Of a DNA stretch of 64,000 nucleotides, positions 1 to 7,774 are shown piece after piece (the first letter of the stretch is position 1; every line of letters begins with the position of its first letter). The notes under the pieces were generated by a model. It searched no databases, had not been told where the DNA came from, and saw only the letters and a list, made by a program, of their open reading frames with translations. Both the position numbers and the translations under genes were made by a program. This stretch comes from JAFKFH01 sp017307375 (lineage in GTDB: Bacteria; Pseudomonadota; Alphaproteobacteria; Ferrovibrionales; Ferrovibrionaceae): positions 4,402,001-4,466,000 of the forward strand of contig OZ245874.1 of assembly GCA_965229335.1 (NCBI GenBank). Reading direction: 5' to 3'.

Positions 1-1581
1 GTCGATCTCGTCGGCGCCGAGGAGGTAGACCAGCTTGACGGCGCCCGACCGGGCACCGTCGAGAATGCCGGCGACATCGCGACCGCCCTCGCCCGGCACG
101 AAGCCGATTTCGAGGCCGCCGACGCGGGCGGCGGCGTCATGCAGCACGTTGAAGCCGTTCCAGCCGTCCTTGACCAGGCCGCAATTGTCGGCCAGGGCGC
201 GGGCTGCGGCCTGCAGGGCCGCACCGTCGGGACGGGCCAGCGCGGCCTGGCCGATGATCAGCATCGGCCTCTGCGCGTTCTTCAGGGTCGCCGCGAACGG
301 ATGGCTGCCGTCGGCGATGGCCTGGACCAGCGCGGCGTCGTTGCCGAGATGCTCGTAGGGGTAGGTCAGGTCGACGCCCTCGCCGATCAGGGCGATGGCG
401 ACGTTGCCGTGCAGGTAGCGCTTGCGCAGCCGGGTATTGACCAGCGTCGCCTCGTGCCGCGGGTTGGTCCCGATCAGCAGGATCGCGTCGGCCTGCTCGA
501 TGCCGGCGATCGTCGAATTGAACAGCCAGCCGGCGCGCTGGGCCGGATCGATCCTGGAACCGTCCTGGCGGCAATCGAGATTGGCCGAGCCGAGCTTGCC
601 GAACAGGTCCTTCAGCGCCGCCATGCTCTCGACGCAGGCGAGGTCGCCGGCGATCGCCGCGATCTCGTCGCCCTTGAGGCCCTTGATCCGGGCGGCGACC
701 GTCTGCAGCGCCTCCTCCCAGCTCGCCGGCTGCAGGCGGCCCTCACGGCGCACATAGGGGCGATCGAGGCGGCGGCGCTTCAGCCCGTCGACGGCATAGC
801 GGGTCTTGTCGTTGATCCACTCTTCGTTGACGTTGTCGTTGGTGCGCGGCAGCACACGCATCACTTCGGTGCCGCGGGCATCGACGCGGATGTTGGACCC
901 GACCGCGTCCATCGCATCGACGCTCTCGGTCTTGCGCAGTTCCCACGGGCGGGCATGGAACGCATAGGGCGCCGAGGTCAGCGCGCCGACCGGGCAGACA
1001 TCGACCAGGTTGCCCGCCATCTCGGTGGTGACGGCATGCTCCAGATAGGTCGTGATCTGCATGTCCTCGCCGCGGAACACCGCGCCGATCTCCGGCGTGC
1101 CGGCGACCTCGGCCGCGAAACGCACGCAGCGGGTGCAGTGGATGCACCGGGTCATGATCGTCTTGATCAGCGGGCCCATGTACTTGTCCTGGACCGCGCG
1201 CTTGTTCTCGTCGTAGCGCGAATGGTCGAGGCCGTAGCCCACCGCCTGGTCCTGCAGGTCGCACTCGCCGCCCTGGTCGCAGATCGGGCAATCCAGCGGG
1301 TGGTTGATCAGCAGGAATTCCATCACCCCCTTGCGGGCCTTCTTGACCAGCGGGGTGTCGGTCTTGATCACCATGTTGTCGGCGGCCGGCATCGCGCAGG
1401 AAGCGATCGGCTTGGGCGCCTTCTCCTGCTCGACCAGGCACATCCGGCAATTGCCGGCGATCGACAGGCGTTCGTGATAGCAGAAGCGCGGAATTTCCTT
1501 GCCCGCGGCTTCACAGGCCTGCAGGACGGTCGAGCCGGGCTCGACCGTGACCTGGATGCCGTCGACGGTCAACGTCGGCAT
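1..1581 (-). CDS. nuoG: NADH-quinone oxidoreductase subunit G (partial, C-terminus outside window)
   Basis: Iron-sulfur subunit of the peripheral arm of respiratory complex I, passing electrons from NuoE/F towards NuoB. The visible 527 residues begin MPTLTVDGIQ. An N-terminal plant-type [2Fe-2S] domain carries C34, C45, C48 and C62. It is followed by the His/Cys N5-type motif (HPLDCPICDQGGEC) and a 4Fe-4S motif (RCIHCTRC), then a molybdopterin-oxidoreductase-like region with a distal CPVGAL cysteine motif before it. The usual family length is about 690 residues, so roughly the last quarter lies beyond base 1. The gene follows nuoF by 13 bases in the same operon. The reading frame is open to the window edge. 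Confidence 0.95.
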   Translation of the reverse strand, partial: MPTLTVDGIQVTVEPGSTVLQACEAAGKEIPRFCYHERLSIAGNCRMCLVEQEKAPKPIASCAMPAADNMVIKTDTPLVKKARKGVMEFLLINHPLDCPICDQGGECDLQDQAVGYGLDHSRYDENKRAVQDKYMGPLIKTIMTRCIHCTRCVRFAAEVAGTPEIGAVFRGEDMQITTYLEHAVTTEMAGNLVDVCPVGALTSAPYAFHARPWELRKTESVDAMDAVGSNIRVDARGTEVMRVLPRTNDNVNEEWINDKTRYAVDGLKRRRLDRPYVRREGRLQPASWEEALQTVAARIKGLKGDEIAAIAGDLACVESMAALKDLFGKLGSANLDCRQDGSRIDPAQRAGWLFNSTIAGIEQADAILLIGTNPRHEATLVNTRLRKRYLHGNVAIALIGEGVDLTYPYEHLGNDAALVQAIADGSHPFAATLKNAQRPMLIIGQAALARPDGAALQAAARALADNCGLVKDGWNGFNVLHDAAARVGGLEIGFVPGEGGRDVAGILDGARSGAVKLVYLLGADEID

Positions 1582-1594
1582 GGGAACCCCCTCC

Positions 1595-2884
1595 TCACTC
1601 GGCCGCTTGGGCCGCGGCGCCGTGATAGGCGTCGATGCGACGCTCCACCTCGGGCCGGAAATGGCGGAACAGACCCTGGATCGGCCAGGCGGCGGCATCG
1701 CCCAGGGCGCAGATGGTGTGACCCTCGATCTGGTAGGTGACTTCGAGCAGCATGTCGATCTCGCGCTTTTCGGCGCGGCCGACCGCCATCCGCTCCATCA
1801 CGCGCCACATCCAGCCGGTGCCTTCGCGGCACGGCGTGCACTGGCCGCAGCTCTCGTGCATGTAGAACTTCGACAGCCGCGCGATGGCGCGCACCAGGTC
1901 GGTGTCCTTGTTCATCACGATGACCGCCGCGGTGCCGAGGCCCGAACGGACGGCGCGCAACGAGTCGAAATCCATCAGCACGTCGTCGCAGATCGACTTG
2001 GGCAGCAGCGGCACCGACGAGCCGCCGGGAATGATCGCCAGCAGGTTGTCCCAGCCGCCGATCACGCCGCCGGCGTGCTTCTCGATGAGTTCCTTCAGCG
2101 GGATACCCATCTCTTCTTCGACGTTGCAGGGCTTGTTCACATGGCCCGAGATGCAGAACACCTTGGTGCCGGTGTTGTTCGGGCGGCCGATGCCGGCAAA
2201 CCAGTCGCCGCCGCGGCGCAGGATGGTCGGCGCCACCGCGATCGATTCGACGTTGTTGACCGTCGTCGGGCAGCCCCAGACGCCGACATTGGCCGGGAAC
2301 GGCGGCTTCAGGCGCGGCTGGCCCTTCTTGCCCTCCAGGCTTTCGATCAGCGCGGTTTCCTCGCCGCAGATATAGGCGCCGGCACCGCGATGCACGTAGA
2401 CGTCGAAATCGTAGCCCGAGCCGCAGGCGTTCTTGCCGATCAGTCCGGCCTGATAGGCTTCGGCGATCGCGTATTCGAGATGCTCGGCCTCGCGGTAGAA
2501 TTCACCGCGGATGTAGATGTAGGCGGCCACCGCCCGCATGGCGAAACCGGCGACCAGGCAGCCTTCGATCAGCTTGTGCGGATCGTGGCGCATCATGTCG
2601 CGGTCCTTGCAGGTCCCGGGCTCGCCCTCGTCGGCGTTGACCACGAGATAGCTCGGCCGGCCATCGGACTTCTTGGGCATGAACGACCATTTCATGCCGG
2701 TCGGGAAACCCGCGCCGCCGCGACCGCGCAGGCCCGACTTCTTCATCTCGTCGATGATCCCCTCGGGACCGCGATCGAGAATGGCCTTGGTATTGTCCCA
2801 ATCGCCACGCGCGCGCGCGCCGGCCAGCCGCCAGTCGTGGTGGCCATAGAGATTGGTGAAGATGCGATCCTTGTCCTGCAGCAT
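1595..2884 (-). CDS. nuoF: NADH-quinone oxidoreductase subunit F
   Basis: FMN- and NADH-binding subunit of complex I, the site where NADH is oxidised. The protein has 429 residues from MLQDKDRIFTNLYG. The glycine-rich nucleotide motif GLRGRGGAGFPTG is present, and the C-terminal ESCGQCTPCREG plus a later cysteine (HTICALGD) form the N3 [4Fe-4S] site. A frame-consistent upstream ATG at 2908 would overlap nuoE by 23 bases. I prefer the ATG at 2884 because it has a GGAG about nine bases upstream, lies one base after the nuoE stop, and gives the family-typical N-terminus. Confidence 0.95.
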   Translation of the reverse strand: MLQDKDRIFTNLYGHHDWRLAGARARGDWDNTKAILDRGPEGIIDEMKKSGLRGRGGAGFPTGMKWSFMPKKSDGRPSYLVVNADEGEPGTCKDRDMMRHDPHKLIEGCLVAGFAMRAVAAYIYIRGEFYREAEHLEYAIAEAYQAGLIGKNACGSGYDFDVYVHRGAGAYICGEETALIESLEGKKGQPRLKPPFPANVGVWGCPTTVNNVESIAVAPTILRRGGDWFAGIGRPNNTGTKVFCISGHVNKPCNVEEEMGIPLKELIEKHAGGVIGGWDNLLAIIPGGSSVPLLPKSICDDVLMDFDSLRAVRSGLGTAAVIVMNKDTDLVRAIARLSKFYMHESCGQCTPCREGTGWMWRVMERMAVGRAEKREIDMLLEVTYQIEGHTICALGDAAAWPIQGLFRHFRPEVERRIDAYHGAAAQAAE

Positions 2885-2885
2885 C

Positions 2886-3509
2886 TCAATCGTCTCCCGC
2901 ACCGGCATCGAGCGTGGTCAGGCTGGTCAGTCCGCCGAGCGGCTCGGAGCTCGTGCGGCCGGTCTGCGGACCGGGCTTCGGGCTCTCGCCGCGCTGCAGC
3001 GCCTCGAGGATCGCCGTCATCGATTCCTCGGTGAGGTCCTCATAGAAGTCGTCGTTGATCTGGACCATCGGGGCATTGACGCAGGCGCCCAGGCATTCGA
3101 CCTCGGTCAGGCCGAACTTGCCGTCCGCGGTCACGTCGCCCAGGCCGATGCCCAGCGTCTTCTTGCAGGCGGAGACGATCTTGTCCGAGCCGCGCAGCCA
3201 GCAGGGGGTGGTGGTGCAGACCTGCACGCGATGCTCGCCGGCCGGGGCCAGGTTGTACATCGTGTAGAAGGTGGCGACTTCCCAGACGCGGATATAGGGC
3301 ATCTGCAGCATGTCGCCGATGACGCGCACCGCCGCCTGGGTCAGCCAGCCTTCCTGGCGCTGGGCGAGGTCGAGCAGCGGCATGACCGCGCTGGCCTGCT
3401 TGCCGGCCGGGTACTTGGCGATATGCATGTTCGCCTTCTCGAGGTTCTCGGCCGAAAAGGCGAAATGCGCCGGCTGGGCGTCGGGGCCCGCGATGGGACG
3501 ATGACTCAT
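2886..3509 (-). CDS. nuoE: NADH-quinone oxidoreductase subunit E
   Basis: 24-kDa thioredoxin-fold subunit of complex I, partner of NuoF, holding the N1a [2Fe-2S] cluster. It has 207 residues starting MSHRPIAGPD. The ligands are visible as C98, C103 (CTTTPC) and C139, C143 (CLGAC). Its ATG overlaps the nuoD stop in an ATGA, which implies translational coupling. The tail after residue 175 is low-complexity (Gly, Ser, Thr, Pro), as is common in alphaproteobacterial homologues. Confidence 0.95.
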   Translation of the reverse strand: MSHRPIAGPDAQPAHFAFSAENLEKANMHIAKYPAGKQASAVMPLLDLAQRQEGWLTQAAVRVIGDMLQMPYIRVWEVATFYTMYNLAPAGEHRVQVCTTTPCWLRGSDKIVSACKKTLGIGLGDVTADGKFGLTEVECLGACVNAPMVQINDDFYEDLTEESMTAILEALQRGESPKPGPQTGRTSSEPLGGLTSLTTLDAGAGDD

Positions 3510-4684
3510 CGGTCGATCTCTCCGAACACGATATCGAGGCTGCCGACGATCGCCGCGGCGTCCGCCAGCTGGTGCCCCTTGCACATGTAGTCCGTGGCCG
3601 AAAGATGCACGAAGGACGGCGAGCGGATCTTGCAGCGATAGGGCCGGTTGGTCCCGTCCGACACGAGATAGACGCCGAACTCGCCCTTCGGCGCCTCGGT
3701 CGCGGCATAGACCTCGCCCGCCGGCACCTTGAAGCCTTCGGTGTAGAGCTTGAAATGATGGATCAGCGATTCCATCGAGCGCTTCATGTCGGCGCGGGCC
3801 GGCGGCACGACCTTGTGGTCGAGCGTCGAGTGCGGCCCGTCCGGCATCTTCTCGATGCACTGGCGGATGATCGACAGCGACTGGCGCATCTCCTCCAGGC
3901 GGATCAGATAGCGGTCGTAGCAGTCGCCGTTCTTGCCAACGGGAATATCGAAGTCGAGTTCGTCGTATACCTCGTAGGGCTGCGCCTTGCGCAGGTCCCA
4001 GGCAACGCCAGTCGAACGGAGCATCGGGCCGGTCATGCCCCAGTCCAGCGCATCCTGTTGCGTCACCACGCCGATATCGACGTTGCGCTGCTTGAAGATG
4101 CGGTTCTCGGTCAGCAGTTCCTCGAAGTCGTCGAGGATCTTCAGGCAGCGCGGGACGTAGGCGTGAATATCCTCGGCCAGCCCCTTCGGCAGGTCCTGGT
4201 GAACCCCGCCCGGACGGAAATAGGCGGCATGGAGCCGGGCGCCCGAAACGCGCTCGTAGAACTCCATCAGCTTCTCGCGCTCCTCGAAGCCCCACAGCGC
4301 CGGCGTCGTCGCACCGACGTCCATCGCCTGGGTGGTGACGTTGAGGAGGTGGTTCAGCACCCGGCTGATCTCGGCGAACAGCGTGCGGATATACTGCGCG
4401 CGCCGGGGCAGCTTGAGGCCCAGCAGCTTCTCGACCGCCAGGACGTAGGAATGCTCCATGTTCATCGGCGCGACGTAGTCGAGCCGGTCGAAATAGGGCA
4501 GCGCCTGGACGTAGGTCTTGTATTCGATCAGCTTCTCGGTGCCGCGATGCAGCAGGCCGATATGCGGGTCGCAGCGTTCGATCACCTCGCCGTCGAGCTC
4601 GATGACCAGGCGCAGCACGCCGTGGGCTGCCGGATGCTGCGGCCCGAAGTTCAGCGCGTAGTTGTTGATCTGGATATCGGCCAT
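3506..4684 (-). CDS. nuoD: NADH-quinone oxidoreductase subunit D
   Basis: 49-kDa subunit of complex I, forming the quinone-binding pocket with NuoB. It has 392 residues beginning MADIQINNYALNFGPQHPAAHG. The conserved GPQHPAAHGVLRL quinone-site loop and the C-terminal LVSDGTNRPYRCKIR and SFVHLSATDYMCKG stretches are present. As expected for NuoD, the [NiFe]-ligand CxxC motifs of the related hydrogenase large subunits are absent. Nine bases separate it from nuoC, and its stop overlaps the nuoE start. Confidence 0.97.
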   Translation of the reverse strand: MADIQINNYALNFGPQHPAAHGVLRLVIELDGEVIERCDPHIGLLHRGTEKLIEYKTYVQALPYFDRLDYVAPMNMEHSYVLAVEKLLGLKLPRRAQYIRTLFAEISRVLNHLLNVTTQAMDVGATTPALWGFEEREKLMEFYERVSGARLHAAYFRPGGVHQDLPKGLAEDIHAYVPRCLKILDDFEELLTENRIFKQRNVDIGVVTQQDALDWGMTGPMLRSTGVAWDLRKAQPYEVYDELDFDIPVGKNGDCYDRYLIRLEEMRQSLSIIRQCIEKMPDGPHSTLDHKVVPPARADMKRSMESLIHHFKLYTEGFKVPAGEVYAATEAPKGEFGVYLVSDGTNRPYRCKIRSPSFVHLSATDYMCKGHQLADAAAIVGSLDIVFGEIDR

Positions 4685-4693
4685 GTCCTGTCC

Positions 4694-5323
4694 TCAGTTC
4701 TTGGCCGCGCCGGCCTTCTCGTCGCCGGGCAGGATATGGTCGACCGCCCCTTCCCAGGGCGACAGGAAATCGAAGCGCCGGAATTCCTGGGCCAGCCGCA
4801 CCGGCTCCTGCACCACGCGCTTCTCGACCTCGTCGTAGCGCAGCTCGACGAGCCCGGTCAGCGGGAAATCCTTCTGCAGCGGATGGCCCTCGAACCCGTA
4901 GTCGGTCAGGATGCGGCGCAGGTCGGGGTGATTGTCGAACATCACGCCGACCATGTCGTAGGCCTCGCGCTCGAACCAGTTGGCGGTCGGGAACAGCGGC
5001 GCCACCGATTCGACCGGCGTCATCTCGTCGGTGGTGAGCTTGACCCGGATCCGCTGGTTCAGCGTCATCGACAGCAGGTGGTAGACGATTTCCAGCCGCT
5101 GGGCGCGTTCGGGATAGTCGACGCCGCACAGCTCGACCAGCTGCGTGAACCGGCAGGCCGCGTCGTCGCGCAGGAAGGTCAGCACGCGGACGATGGCCTC
5201 GCGCTTCACCCTTACCGTCAATTCGCCCAGGGCGACGACGGTCTCGACGACATCGCCGCCGAGCGCCTTGGCGACATGCTGGGCCAGCGTGGCCAGCGGA
5301 TCCTGGGTCTCGATCTCTTCCAT
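4694..5323 (-). CDS. nuoC: NADH-quinone oxidoreductase subunit C
   Basis: 30-kDa subunit of complex I, a structural partner of NuoD in the connecting module. It has 209 residues from MEEIETQDPLATLAQ. The family signature NWFEREAYDMVGV, followed by HPDLRRILTDYGFEGHP and KDFPLTG, is intact. Longer upstream starts exist in frame (to 5515) but would run into nuoB. The ATG at 5323 leaves a 25-base gap to the nuoB stop and gives the normal length. Confidence 0.95.
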   Translation of the reverse strand: MEEIETQDPLATLAQHVAKALGGDVVETVVALGELTVRVKREAIVRVLTFLRDDAACRFTQLVELCGVDYPERAQRLEIVYHLLSMTLNQRIRVKLTTDEMTPVESVAPLFPTANWFEREAYDMVGVMFDNHPDLRRILTDYGFEGHPLQKDFPLTGLVELRYDEVEKRVVQEPVRLAQEFRRFDFLSPWEGAVDHILPGDEKAGAAKN

Positions 5324-5348
5324 CGGTCTTCCTCGCGGGCGCTGGCGA

Positions 5349-5894
5349 TCAGCGCGCGATCGTGGTGGTACGGCGGATCTTCTTCTGCAGCAGCAGGATG
5401 CCGTAGAGCAGCGCCTCGGCCGTCGGCGGGCAGCCCGGCACATAGACGTCGACGGGCACGATGCGGTCGCAGCCGCGCACGACCGAATAGGAATAATGGT
5501 AGTAGCCGCCGCCATTGGCGCACGAGCCCATCGAGATGACGTAGCGCGGCTCGGCCATCTGGTCGTAGACCTTGCGCAGCGCGGGCGCCATCTTGTTGGT
5601 CAGCGTCCCGGCCACGATCATCACGTCGGACTGGCGGGGCGAGGCGCGCGGCATGGTGCCGAAGCGGTCGAGATCGTAGCGCGCCATGTAGGCATGGATC
5701 ATCTCGACGGCACAGCAGGCCAGGCCGAAGGTCATCGGCCACAGCGAGCCGGTGCGCGCCCAGTTGACCAGCTTGTCGAGATTGGTGACGACGAACCCCT
5801 TGTCGGCCAGTTCGTCCGAGACGTCCTTGAAATAGGCGTCCTGCGAGACCGGGACCGGGGACTGGCTGCCGGATACGGGCTGAAGCTGGCTCAT
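5349..5894 (-). CDS. nuoB: NADH-quinone oxidoreductase subunit B
   Basis: Subunit carrying cluster N2, the last electron carrier before quinone. It has 181 residues. The N2 ligands are the tandem C60-C61 (GLACCAVE), C125 (GSCANGG) and C155 (PGCPPTAEA). The first 18 residues are a variable Ser/Pro/Gln-rich extension. It sits 66 bases after nuoA. It is distinct from the NuoB-like HyfI encoded at 22256, which has a CxxC in place of the tandem cysteines. Confidence 0.97.
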   Translation of the reverse strand: MSQLQPVSGSQSPVPVSQDAYFKDVSDELADKGFVVTNLDKLVNWARTGSLWPMTFGLACCAVEMIHAYMARYDLDRFGTMPRASPRQSDVMIVAGTLTNKMAPALRKVYDQMAEPRYVISMGSCANGGGYYHYSYSVVRGCDRIVPVDVYVPGCPPTAEALLYGILLLQKKIRRTTTIAR

Positions 5895-5960
5895 CGCGAA
5901 CTCCTGATTTGCGACTGGCTCGGGCGATCGGTTCGGTTTACGCGGATCGGGCGGATGGGA

Positions 5961-6326
5961 TCACTCCCACTCCAGGGCACCCTTGTTCCACTCGTAGATG
6001 AAGCCGATGGTGAGCACGCCGAGGAAAGCCATCATCGACCAGAAGCCGTAGACGCCGTTCTCGCCGAGGGTGACGGCCCAGGGGAACAGGAAGGCGACTT
6101 CCAGGTCGAAGATGATGAAAAGAATGGCGACCAGATAGAACCGGACGTCGAACTGCTTGCGCGAGTCGGAGAACGGGTCGAAGCCGCACTCGTAGGCCGA
6201 GAGTTTCTCGGTGTCGGGCTTGAGCTTGGCGGCGATGAACGGCAGGCCGATCATCACGCCGGCGAGGCCGATGGCGATGCCGAGGAAGATGATGATCGGC
6301 AGGTAGTCGCGCAGCAAGGCATCCAT
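5961..6326 (-). CDS. nuoA: NADH-quinone oxidoreductase subunit A
   Basis: Small membrane subunit of complex I, near the quinone site. It has 121 residues from MDALLRDYLPIIIFLG, with three predicted membrane helices (about 9-31, 64-84 and 93-112). The family motif KLSAYECGFDPFSDSRKQFDVRFY is split over 42-64. A longer in-frame ORF reaches 6623 but its extra N-terminus has no similarity to NuoA. This is the first gene of the operon, so the promoter should lie in 6327-6621. Confidence 0.95.
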   Translation of the reverse strand: MDALLRDYLPIIIFLGIAIGLAGVMIGLPFIAAKLKPDTEKLSAYECGFDPFSDSRKQFDVRFYLVAILFIIFDLEVAFLFPWAVTLGENGVYGFWSMMAFLGVLTIGFIYEWNKGALEWE

Positions 6327-6621
6327 GGAGCCAGATCCGTTTCGCGTCGGTTGTCCTAAGCGTCGAAGGTCTTGCGGTCTCGAGGCTTCCGCCTCCATCG
6401 ACGGCAACCAGGGTCGCAGAAAATCAGCGGCCAAACAGCGGATGCAGAACGATGGCAAAAGCCAAGGGGGCCGGTTGTCCAAGTCCCCCACCGGCCTCGC
6501 CGTCTTGTAGCCCGTTTCCACGACGGTTTCCAGCGTTTCGCAGTGCACAAAACACCGCAAAATCGCGCAGCGCCAAGAACTTGCATCGGTCGTATGCAGC
6601 GGAGGTTCGGCCGGAAACGAC
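6327..6621. other. intergenic region upstream of nuoA
   Basis: About 295 bases between the nuo operon and the terminator behind tRNA-Asp. It should hold the nuo promoter, read on the minus strand. Open frames here show no recognisable protein or ribosome-binding site. I cannot single out a convincing -35/-10 pair by eye. Confidence 0.5.
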
Positions 6622-6645
6622 AACGGCGCCCCGAAGGGCGCCGTT
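6622..6645 (-). terminator. hairpin terminator downstream of tRNA-Asp
   Basis: A nine-base perfect stem (6622-6630 with 6637-6645, AACGGCGCC) around a six-base loop. On the minus strand it follows the 3' end of tRNA-Asp by 17 bases and is succeeded by a T-rich stretch (TTGTCGTTTC). It separates the tRNA transcript from the nuo operon. Confidence 0.6.
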
Positions 6646-6662
6646 AGCGAATTCAGACCGAA

Positions 6663-6739
<77 letters not shown>

Positions 6740-7093
6740 GCGTTCGGTGGGCGGTTTTTAGCCCTGCCCCACCCCCCTGTCAAAGGCTTTTTTCAGCGCC
6801 GCGAAAGATCGTCCCCGATGGCAGTTCCAGCCGTTAGTGCCTTGAGGCTCAACGACAAGTCGACTCGCGGAAATCCGCGGCATCGCGGTTGCCGGGCCGG
6901 TTCGCTTGCAGGTGCGGTAATGAGGACGGACACGCTGTCCCGGCTCCCGGGCACAGAAATCACGAGGTCGGCACGAATCACGATTCGGAAAAAAATCTGT
7001 CACCCCGGCCGGAGCCTCGATCGCGGCTTGCGCCGGGATGACGATCGGGACCGCTAAACGGGCCGGCACAACGAGTCGGCATATGCAGGAAAA
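6740..7093. other. intergenic region between two tRNA genes
   Basis: About 350 bases without a supportable gene. It contains one palindromic element (6999-7042, listed separately). The open frames through it have no ribosome-binding site and overlap the tRNAs, so I treat them as spurious. Confidence 0.55.
6999..7042. repeat. palindromic intergenic element (GTCAYCCCGGC type)
   Basis: Imperfect inverted repeat with arms GTCACCCCGGC (6999-7009) and GCCGGGATGAC (7032-7042), enclosing a GC-rich centre. The form resembles the short GTCATCCCGGC...GCCGGGATGAC palindromes scattered between genes in many alphaproteobacterial genomes. Only one copy is seen in this window, so repetition in the genome is inferred. 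Confidence 0.5.
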
Positions 7094-7169
7094 TGGTGGG
7101 CGGTGAGGGGCTCGAACCCCCGACAACCTCGGTGTAAACGAGGTGCTCTACCAACTGAGCTAACCGCCC
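7094..7169 (-). tRNA. tRNA-Val (TAC)
   Basis: Complete cloverleaf on the minus strand with encoded CCA. The acceptor stem is GGGCGGT with ACCGCCC, discriminator A. The anticodon arm CCTCG-TTTACAC-CGAGG gives anticodon TAC. The T loop is TTCGAGC. It lies downstream of hupB on the same strand, beyond that gene's terminator. Confidence 0.96.
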
Positions 7170-7206
7170 GGCCGCCGGTCTTGTAACCCAACTGCGGCCA
7201 AAAAGA

Positions 7207-7232
7207 AACCGGCCGCCCGAGGGCGGCCGGTT
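7207..7232 (-). terminator. intrinsic terminator of hupB
   Basis: Twelve-base perfect stem (AACCGGCCGCCC, 7207-7218, with 7221-7232) and a two-base apparent loop. On the minus strand it is followed by TTTCTTTTTGG, a good T tract. It lies 26 bases past the hupB stop codon. Confidence 0.85.
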
Positions 7233-7257
7233 CATCGTCTCGCTGAAGCGCGGCTGC

Positions 7258-7530
7258 TTAGTTCACCGCGTCCTTCAGGCCCTTGCCGGGCTTGAACTTC
7301 GGCTGCTTGGACGCCGGGATCTTGATGGTCTCGCCGGTGCGCGGATTGCGGCCTTCGCTGGCCGCGCGCTTGGTGACGAGGAAGGTGCCGAAGCCGACGA
7401 GGCGGACTTCGTCACCATTCTTGAGCACAGCGGCGATGCTGTCGAACACGGCGTCGACGGCGCGCGCAGCGTCCACCTTCGACAGTTCGGCAGTCTCAGC
7501 CACCTGTGCAATCAGTTCGTTCTTGTTCAC
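7258..7530 (-). CDS. hupB: DNA-binding protein HU
   Basis: Small histone-like nucleoid protein that bends DNA as a dimer. It has 90 residues, MNKNELIAQVAETAELSK at the N-terminus, and the family signature GFGTFLVTKRAASEGRNPRTGE, whose beta arm carries the RNP tip around residues 61-64. It ends in the usual KPGKGLKDAVN. The position immediately after lon is the conserved arrangement in many proteobacteria. A 244-base gap with room for its own promoter separates it from lon. Confidence 0.97.
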   Translation of the reverse strand: MNKNELIAQVAETAELSKVDAARAVDAVFDSIAAVLKNGDEVRLVGFGTFLVTKRAASEGRNPRTGETIKIPASKQPKFKPGKGLKDAVN

Positions 7531-7722
7531 CCTAGGCCCCCTTGGTCGGACGTAACATGGGATTCGAAGTGGATATTCGAATTGGTTTGTCGCGGCCCGA
7601 GAAGCCGCAGAATCGCTCGGTCGGCGATCGGCGGACTTTAGCCACGAGCCTGTGGGGGGTCAAAGCAAAAACGGCGGATTTCCGGGCTATCCACAGGATT
7701 TCCCAGGTGCCGTAAACAGGTT

Positions 7723-7746
7723 GGGGCGCGCCTTGCGGCGCGCCCC
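7723..7746 (-). terminator. hairpin terminator downstream of lon
   Basis: Ten-base perfect stem (GGGGCGCGCC, 7723-7732, with 7737-7746) and a four-base loop, 28 bases after the lon stop on the minus strand. The sequence that follows (AACCTGTTTACGG) is only mildly T-rich, so termination efficiency is uncertain. Confidence 0.6.
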
Positions 7747-7774
7747 ATGAAGGTACTTGCGTACAGTTCGGTAA

